From assembly GCA_022818135.1 (NCBI GenBank), contig JAFMSR010000003.1, positions 30,391,962-30,455,961 on the forward strand: 64,000 nucleotides of DNA, in the 5' to 3' direction. Every line of letters starts with the position of its first letter. The first letter of the stretch is position 1. Below the pieces are notes generated by a model. It ran no database searches, had not been told where the DNA came from, and worked only from the letters and a program-made list of their open reading frames with translations. The translations under genes and the position numbers were made by a program. This document shows, piece after piece, positions 57,116-64,000 of the stretch. Source of the stretch: Saxidomus purpurata. Its lineage: Eukaryota; Mollusca; Bivalvia; Venerida; Veneridae.

Positions 57116-57742
57116 CAGTGTTTTTTTGGGGGCCGAAATTCCCCTCCAAAATGAATATATAGTTTTCCCCATTTTTGACAAAAATTTCCCCTCAAAATGT
57201 TGAAAAAAAAAATTGATTTATTTAATCAAGAGATGGCCAAACTTGGTTTAAAAAATATATTTTCATAAATTAAAACACTTCAGAATCATTTCTTGCAACT
57301 ATTGGATACCTTTCATGAGAAATAGTCACCAGAACATTGCCTAACTTTCGTTTGTCACCAATTTTCGCGATCCCGATTTTTTTTATCTTTTCAAGGAAAA
57401 CGGTGCCCCAAAGATTAAAGAAGACACTAAAACAATGTTTTCAATTGAAAATACCAGTATAACTTATTGTTCATGTGTGTTTTAACACCAATGCTGCTAA
57501 GTTATGTTCCTGACACCATATTTTATATAAAAAAGTTTATGTTAAATTCTTATATTTTCTCTTTATATTTGGCAAAAGAATAATGTCAGTAACATACTTG
57601 ATAGTTTTGGTTCTTTTTTTTACATTTTTAAACAGTATATTTTATGCATTTCTAAAAAATTCCCCTTTTCAGGCAAAATGACTAAAACTTCCCCTCCTGA
57701 CGGGCCCCGCCACCTTTCCCCTCAGACTGAAAAAAAACACTG
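57116..57742. mobile_element. 627-bp hAT-like element, 5-bp duplication TGAAA
   Basis: CAGTGTTTTTTT at 57116 and AAAAAAACACTG to 57742 are inverted repeats, flanked by TGAAA (57111-57115, 57743-57747). Subterminal 'cccctcc' / 'ttcccctc' boxes face each other. It begins only 16 bp after the previous element's right end. Confidence 0.8.
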
Positions 57743-57834
57743 TGAAATAGTAAAAATCATGGCAGTGAGTTTTGTCAGGAAAAAGTGAGACTTAGAAGAA
57801 AGTATCCAGCCGAAGGTTAAAATGTAAGCATAAT

Positions 57835-58280
57835 TCAGAACTGAAGTAAGATTAAAAGATAAAAACATTGATCATCTGACAAATACTGAACATTTACCAC
57901 AGCTTGCTTGAACTGGCCAAGGTCAGGTAGAGTAGCAATGTTACATGGGAGCTGGTTCCAAAGGGTGATAATGTGTGGGGAAAATGAGTGCTTGTGGTAA
58001 TCAGAGGTAACCTGTATCTGCCTTAGAGACAGTGGGTGCATGTGCCTGGTGAATCTGATGTGTTTGTACGTAGGTTGGAAGTCTTGATTGCTACTATGTT
58101 GTGATATATTTTGTAGAACATAATGAGCCTAGAGTCGAATCTCCTTTGCTGCAGGGACCGCCATCCCAGATCACCCTGCATGGCTGGAGAGGAATAGTTA
58201 AGTTTTACCCATCGTATTTCACGCCTCTGGACCATCTCTACCTTACTGATATTGTTGGCCTGGGGACTGAAAGTCCCCAA
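57835..58280 (-). pseudogene. LINE ORF2 C-terminal fragment
   Basis: Two adjacent frames (58280-58023 and 58041-57835) encode the classic end of CR1/Jockey-type ORF2: EMVQRREIRWVKLNYSS, DLGWRSLQQRRFDSRLIMF and YHKHSFSPHIITLWNQLP. These features follow the RT thumb. They are separated by one frame change. The upstream part is missing here but may be the fragment at 61870-62275. No poly-A tail is visible on the minus-strand 3' side. Confidence 0.8.
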
Positions 58281-59352
58281 GGCCTAAGTTAGTATACCAC
58301 ATTTCAAACCCTGCAAGAATTTTAGCCGTGCTATGTGCGAATAACAACTGTAAACATGCGCTATGCGAAAGTAGTGCAAGACAGACCAGATCAATCTTCT
58401 GTTTGAATGCCGCATATGATAAGAACACGTTACTTGTAAATAAAAATAGTACATAAAACTTCAAACGACTGCAGGAAGGTATATAGCTTACGGGCTGCAT
58501 TACACATTTTTTTCTGTTTTAGAAATTAATGCGCTGTTAGCTGATTACGGAAGATAATCATATGCATATCACGGAAAAGTACGGATATTTACGGAAATTT
58601 ACTTAAAACGCACTAAGCTCCAGTAGAAGCTTGTAGTTTGATTTTCAAATTTCCGATGTTATTTCATTGACAACTTTGTTATTTACTGAACGATTACATA
58701 TATATTTACCTAAAAATAAATGTCTCTAAAAAAAGATATAATTTACGTTCATTCCCGAGAAGGAACTAACGTGATCAAATTCACCCGCCATTTATCGAGG
58801 ACGCTGCATGTCGAGGCCCAGTGAACGGTTTCACTGATTACGACTACAATGTAACCGAGAATCATTTTTGGTTTTCTCTGTTATACACATTGTACAGTAC
58901 TGTATTTATATTTCATTGCTGGTATTGCTTTGTTTATTTCTGTTTCAAGGTCTTGTCATTGGTACACAATAATTTTCGATCCACATCATCAGATCATATC
59001 GCTTGAAGTTGTACAAAGCGCAGATCGAATTATTTGTACTGGCTTAAACATTTTATAATGTTGACTATGTGATTATTTTTCATTTAACGTACATTTCATA
59101 ATATCTTGATAACATGTGCATATGCTCCATCTCAAATAAGCTTACTGTGTATGGTCAGTTTCATCAGTGTGTTTATGTTCATACTGAAATAACCAAAACA
59201 TGTAGCAAAAATGTTGCTGAAAAATATTAAGTACCCTAACTACATAACATTATCTATGTAAAATGTCTATTGTTCAAGTTCTTTTTTATTCAAAGATAAT
59301 TTGGTACATGCTTGTGCTATATAGACGTGCCATTAAGTAGAAAAATAAGTTA
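58281..59352. other. Part of an insertion, nothing recognised
   Basis: The right limit of the LINE fragment is marked by the palindrome GGGGACTGAAAGTCCCC (58262-58278). Beyond it the sequence is AT-rich without ORFs of note or repeats I can name. Confidence 0.4.
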
Positions 59353-59394
59353 TACTGGATTCCTACCAGTTCTCGGGCGGAAAATGAACATTTT

Positions 59395-60731
59395 TATACC
59401 CCCAAAACGAAGTTTAGGGGGGTATATAGGAGTCACCCGGTGGTTGGTTGGTCGGTCGGTCGGTCGGTCGGGCGGGCGGTTGGTCGGGCGGTCGGGCGGT
59501 CTGTTGCATTTTCCTTGTCCGGAGCATAACTTGAAAACTACTAGTTGGAATTCAATACAACTTCATACAATGGTCAAGCACATTGAGAGGAAGTGCAGTG
59601 CACAAGAACTATAACTCCATCTTGACTCATTACAGAGTTATTGCCCTTTGTTACTTTTCCTTGTCCGGAGCATAACTTGAAAACTACTAGTTGGAATTCA
59701 ATACAACTTCATACAATGGTCAAGCACATTGAGAGGAAGTGCAGTGCACAGAAACCATAACTCCATCTTGACTTATTACAGAGTTATTGCCCTTTGTTAC
59801 TTTTCCTTGTCCGGAGCATAACTTGAAAACTACTAGTTGGAATTCAATACAACTTCATACAATGATCAAGCACACTCAGAGGAAGTGCAGTGTACAAGAA
59901 CTATAACTCTATCTTGAGTATTTACTGAGTTATTGCCCTTTGTTACTTTTACTTGTCCGGAGCATAACTTGAAAACTACTGGCTGGAATTCAATACAACT
60001 TCATACAATGGTCAAGCACATTGAGAGGAAGTGCAGTGCACAAGAACTATAACTCCATCTTGACTAATTACAGAGTTATTGCCCTTTGTTACTTTTCCTT
60101 GTCCGGAGCATAACTTGAAAACTACTAGTTGGAATTCAATACAACTTCATACAATGATCAAGCACACTCAGAGGAAGTGCAGTGTGCAATAACTATAACT
60201 CTATCTTGAATATTTACTGAGTTATTGCCCTTTGTTACTTTTCCTTGTCCGAAGCATAACTTGAAAACTACTAGTTGGAATTCAGTACAACCTCATACAA
60301 TGGTCAAGTACATTTAGAGGAAGTGCAGTGTACAGGAACCATAACTCCATCTTGACTCATTACAGAGTTATTACCCTTTGTTACTTTTCCTTGCCGGAGC
60401 ATAACTTGAAAACTTCTGGTTGGAATTCAATACAACTTCATACAATGGTCAAGCACAGTGAGAGGGAGTGCAGTGCACAGGAACCATAACTCCATCTTGA
60501 CTAATTACAGTGTTATTGCCCTTTGTTACTTTTCCCTGTCTGGAGCATTTTTCGAAAACTACAAGTTGGAATTCAATACAACTTCATACAATGGTCAAGC
60601 ACAATGAGAGGAACTTCTAAGAACAATATCTCTTTTTAGTTTGTTTGCAAGGTATTATGTTACTACGAACTTCTTCAGTTTATAAAGCAATCCTTTTGGG
60701 CGTATTAATCACATTTAGTGATAGCTCTAGT
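59395..60731. mobile_element. Helitron-like hairpin-ended element with eight 146-bp repeats
   Basis: The start is TATACCCCCAAAACGAAGTTT...GGGGGGTATA and the end is the hairpin ATCAC-ATTTA-GTGAT (60708-60722) followed by agctCTAGT. Between them, 'ttccttgtcc' recurs at 59511, 59657, 59803, 59949, 60095, 60241 and 60387, an exact 146-bp period, then at 60532. A (GGTC/GGGC)n microsatellite lies at 59443-59500, before the array. The ends match 54265-54916. Confidence 0.8.
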
Positions 60732-61164
60732 TGTATTTATTGTAGTAACAAATACTAGTAAACCCATAAAATTTTCCAAGGATAAACTTAGGTATTGTGA
60801 TGACATTATAAACTTGTCAGTTTAGCGACTGCGTCCACAGCTTGTTTATAAATGAGGCCAGAAAAGGGGTACAATTTCTCTCTTTAAAGCCACATCGGGC
60901 AACCAATTATCGGGCACTCATCTTTGTGCAAAGCACTATTCCCAACAAAGATATTTAGTGCTTGTTTTACTATTTTAAATACATGTACGAAAAAAAAAAC
61001 CAATAAATATAAGTATATTTCATTCAAGATACACACCATTTAACTTGCATTATTTACATTTGTAGTGTTCATGTTCAGAAGGATGGAATATGAACAGTAA
61101 TGATTTTTCTTTCTCATGCTGACCCTTAAAAAAATAAAAAAATGGGGAAGCCAAAATAAAAAAT

Positions 61165-61225
61165 AAGCGTCTTGTGAGCCTTGAACCCTGTCCGCGTAGG
61201 TGACAAACTATAATCGTAACCACTC
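61165..61225 (-). repeat. tRNA-derived SINE head
   Basis: On the minus strand, TTGGTCGAGTGGTTACGA carries an A box and CAGGGTTCAAGGCTC a near B box, spaced about 45 bases. Anticodon-arm pairing is poor. It is followed by an AT-rich tail towards 61100. Confidence 0.5.
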
Positions 61226-61869
61226 GACCAATTCTGTCAACTGCTTTCTTCCACCGTATTTAAAACTGCTTATCTCATATCGATTTTATATTACGCCTCA
61301 TCCGTTACACGGTCTATTTATTTTCAAATTGTATTTCTTGAATATACTTACTTTTACACATTTTTATTCAAATAATTATATATCTGACATAGTTTCGTTC
61401 ACATTTTCTGCAATATCGATATTCAGTGTACCTTTACAAACTGAACCCCTGCTTTTATCTCAGCGCATGCGCAATGAAATCGGAAAAACCCATACTGCTG
61501 GCAGCTTAAGTTATAAATAGTAACACAATAAAAAAGTGATTTAAGCGGGATATTTAACAAATATGAGAAGTTTGAGTTTCCTATTTAGTCACTTACACCG
61601 AAAGAACAATCGTCCCAGTGACACGGTTGCGTAATCTAGGACCTTGAGTACGGTATAAAGCCTATGCGGTACGAAACATGAAAACGCCCGAAGATCTGGT
61701 AGCGGCCGAGAACTGGTAGGAATCCAGTATGTATTATAAGTAATGCTATGTAAGTTTTTTCAGCACGAAAGTAGTTTTTTGGCAGCCCACCGGCAATGGG
61801 TCAACCTACCGGTAGTTGTCCCTTTTGCGGTTCGGTGTATTAAAGGTACTGTAGCACAGACATGCGGTC

Positions 61870-62275
61870 AGGTACTGTAAAGCGCAGATTCTACCTGTGA
61901 CCAGACAAGGGATTTGTATGCCAGTTCTTTTACTTTTTCATTGCTGGTAGTTATGTTTCGTTTGATAAATCCCAGAGCTCTGTTGGCATTGGTTGTTATC
62001 CTTGAGATATGAGTATTATAGTTAAGATCTAAGGATAAATTTATACCAAGATATTTAGCATTAGAGACAGGTTCTTAGGCTTGGCCATGAAGATAGTATT
62101 CATTTTTAACGACATATTTATTTTTAGTTATGTGTAGCACTTGGCATTTTGACGGGTTAAACTCCATGTCCCACTGCTTCTCCCAGACCTGCATATTGTC
62201 AAGATCTTGTTGCAGGGATTGAGAGTCTGAGAGTGAGTTGATAGTGAGGTGTACAGCAGTGTCATCTGCAAAAGG
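61870..62275 (-). pseudogene. LINE reverse transcriptase palm fragment
   Basis: The frame begins at the catalytic block FADDTAVHLTI and runs through LQQDLDNMQVWEKQWDMEF, NPSKCQVLHITK, NAKYLGINLSLDLNYNTHI and RALGFIKRNI, the palm-to-thumb order of CR1/Jockey-type enzymes, with one in-frame TAA. It ends abruptly around 61890, where the family continues into the block seen at 58280. The upstream fingers and endonuclease are missing. It differs in sequence from the LINE at 27611. Confidence 0.85.
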
Positions 62276-62768
62276 TCAAACTTGGGATTTTGAAGACTCC
62301 ACATTTCTTATTTTCTCTATTCTCATTAATATTTTATATTCATTCTAGGCTTAGCACATCTGGGTAGTGATAAAATTATTTATATTCTCTGCTTTGCCAA
62401 GACGTCAAACTGACCAATTGACCAATCAGATTATTAAAAGCTTTTGGTTTCATATGAAATAAATTTAAACTTGCATATGAGTCTACGGCATGGACATATA
62501 TACATGGATTGGCAAAGTTCTCTTGTATTTTTCTAAAAAATTCAACCTTTTTTTGCTCAATGGTTTGTATTTTTCATTTCTTTCTGTAATTGTAGTCATA
62601 TTCAAATCAGTTTCAGTTTTCGTAATATGAGACTTTTATCAATTTTATTTGTAGGAAATTTGTGAATATGCGGGAATTTGTCACCAACGAACCAAAGGGA
62701 AATGCTATTCTGATATATTTTAACCATTATGACCATGGACGCCTTTTAAAACTATTGTTACTGTTTTT
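62276..62768. other. No gene recognised
   Basis: AT-rich sequence without repeats or coding signals. Confidence 0.4.
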
Positions 62769-63924
62769 AGCTCACCTGGCTACGCCAGGGTGAGCTTTTC
62801 TGATCGATGATTGTCCGTCGTCCGTCCGTCGTCCGTCAACATTTTGATTCAAATGACATCTCCTCTGAAACCTCTAGGCCAATGTTGATAAAACTATGCA
62901 GGAATGTTCCTTGCATGAAGCTCTACCAAAATTGTTCAAAGAATTCCATTCCATGCAGAACTCTGGTTGCTATGGCAAAAAATAGGAAAAACTTTAAAAA
63001 TCTTCTTCTCTGAAACCACAAGGCCTAGAGCTTAGATATTTGGCATGTAGCATTGTCTAGTGGACCTCTACCAAGATTGTTCAAATTATGACCCCCGGGT
63101 CAAAATTGACCGCGCGCAGGTGGGCCCTTAGTTTTTGCATAGGAATATATAGGGAAAACTTTAAAAATCTTCTTCTCTGAAACCACAAGGCCTAGAGCTA
63201 AGATTTTTGGCATGTAGCATTGTCTAGTAGACCTCTACCAAGATTGTTCAAATTATGACCCCCGGGTCAAAATTGACCCCGCACCGGGGGTCACTTAGTT
63301 TTGCATAGGAATATATAGGAAAAACTTAAAAAATCTTCTTCTCTGAAACCACAAGGCCTAGAGCTTAGATATTTGGCATGTAGCATTGGCTAGTGGACCT
63401 CTACCAATATTGTTCAAATTATGACCCCCGGGTCAAAATTGACCCCGCCCGGGGGTCACTTAGTTTTGCATAGGAATATATAGTAAAAACTTAAAAAATC
63501 TTCTTCTCTGAAACCACAAGGCCTAGAGCTTAGATATTTGGCATGTAGCATTGGCTAGTGGACCTCTACCAAGATTGTTCAAATTATGAGCCGCGGATCA
63601 AAATTGACCCCGCACCGGGGGTCACTTAGTTTTACATAGGCTTATATAGTAAAAACTTTAAAAATCTTCTTCTCTGAAACCACAAGGCCTAGAGCTTAGA
63701 TATTTGGCATGTAGCATTGCCTAGTAGATCTCTTCAAAGTTTGTTCAAATTATGCCCCTCGGGTCAAAATTGACCTTGTCCGGCGGGGGGGGGGTCACTT
63801 GTTTTACAAAGACGTATATAGGAAAACCTATTGTATATAACATTATCTAGTGATCTTCCATCAGGCAAGACTTAGTGGACTTGTACCAAGGTGAGCGATA
63901 TAGGGCCATATTGGCCCTCTTGTT
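62769..63924 (+). mobile_element. AGCTCACC-family element, full length, ~166-bp tandem core
   Basis: The 5' hairpin AGCTCACCTGGC...GCCAGGGTGAGCT and the 3' hairpin GGGCCATATTGGCCCT followed by CTTGTT are both present. Core units (tcttcttctctgaaacc) start at 63001, 63168, 63334, 63499 and 63665. Each unit includes a GC-rich hairpin around 'gacccccgggtcaaaattgacc'. It is the most complete copy of the subfamily in the window. Confidence 0.85.
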
Positions 63925-64000
63925 AACTTCTATGATGGCATTGTATTTAAACTCAATGGTCTTCGTCTCCAACTTTCGTTTCGTTCCTGTTTTGGTTTTT

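Larger units (their letters stand above)
59353..61729. mobile_element. 2.4-kb TIR element, TA duplication
   Basis: A perfect 22-bp inverted repeat starts CTGGATTCCTACCAGTTCTC at 59355 and ends at 61727, with TA on both sides (59353-59354, 61728-61729). The TA duplication suggests Tc1/mariner-type insertion. No transposase remains; the inside is mostly the hairpin-ended element 59395-60731 plus a SINE head. The remaining 60732-61164 holds nothing recognised. Confidence 0.65.

Overview
The window is eukaryotic, AT-rich and almost entirely accessory. No intact host gene was found. Repeat content (several families of elements with terminal hairpins and 100-170 bp tandem cores, like the 'pearl'/HINE elements described in bivalves; CR1/Jockey-type LINE fragments; tRNA-derived SINE pieces; pogo, hAT and MULE DNA transposons) suggests a marine bivalve mollusc. 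That assignment is inference from repeat style.

Left part (1-15.2 kb): hairpin-ended elements with tandem cores at 690-1253, 1482-2582, 2645-2990, 3945-4920, 12882-14247 and 14301-15192; a TIR element (5966-7492); SINE pieces; a frameshifted ~107-codon coding relic (3428-3751); and a decayed, spliced minus-strand gene with at least five exons (10734-12724).

Middle (15.2-30 kb): an isolated exon-like ORF, a near-perfect 78-nt hairpin, a LINE endonuclease fragment, a large palindromic element (19119-21990) split by an element dense in nuclear-receptor half-sites, a MULE with decayed spliced transposase (22985-25392), a 400-bp TTAA MITE nested in another element, and a decayed LINE (27611-29845).

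Centre (30-41.3 kb): a long broken minus-strand gene encoding decapeptide repeats and two Gag-like capsid domains, then a decayed five-exon plus-strand gene of unknown function (37568-41312) whose third exon carries an 829-bp transposon. Cutting out that transposon with one copy of its 5-bp duplication restores the reading frame.

Right part (42.6-57.8 kb) is a nested transposon stack. A minus-strand FLYWCH-MULE gene (55145 down to 42608) is cut by two hAT-like elements and a pogo/Tigger element. The larger hAT carries two further elements, and the pogo element carries a 3033-bp element with an 8-bp duplication and about 20 copies of a GTCTGCGTTTTC motif. Removing the larger hAT restores the MULE frame exactly, so insertion order can be read from the sequence. 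Two more short CAGNG elements follow, then two fragments of what may be one LINE separated by a 3.6-kb insertion (57835-62275), and a final hairpin-ended repeat (62769-63924).

There are no operons or cooperating genes. What ties the window together is stacked insertion, with coding relics serving as reading-frame rulers. Several frameshifts lie in homopolymers, so some may be assembly errors rather than true decay.
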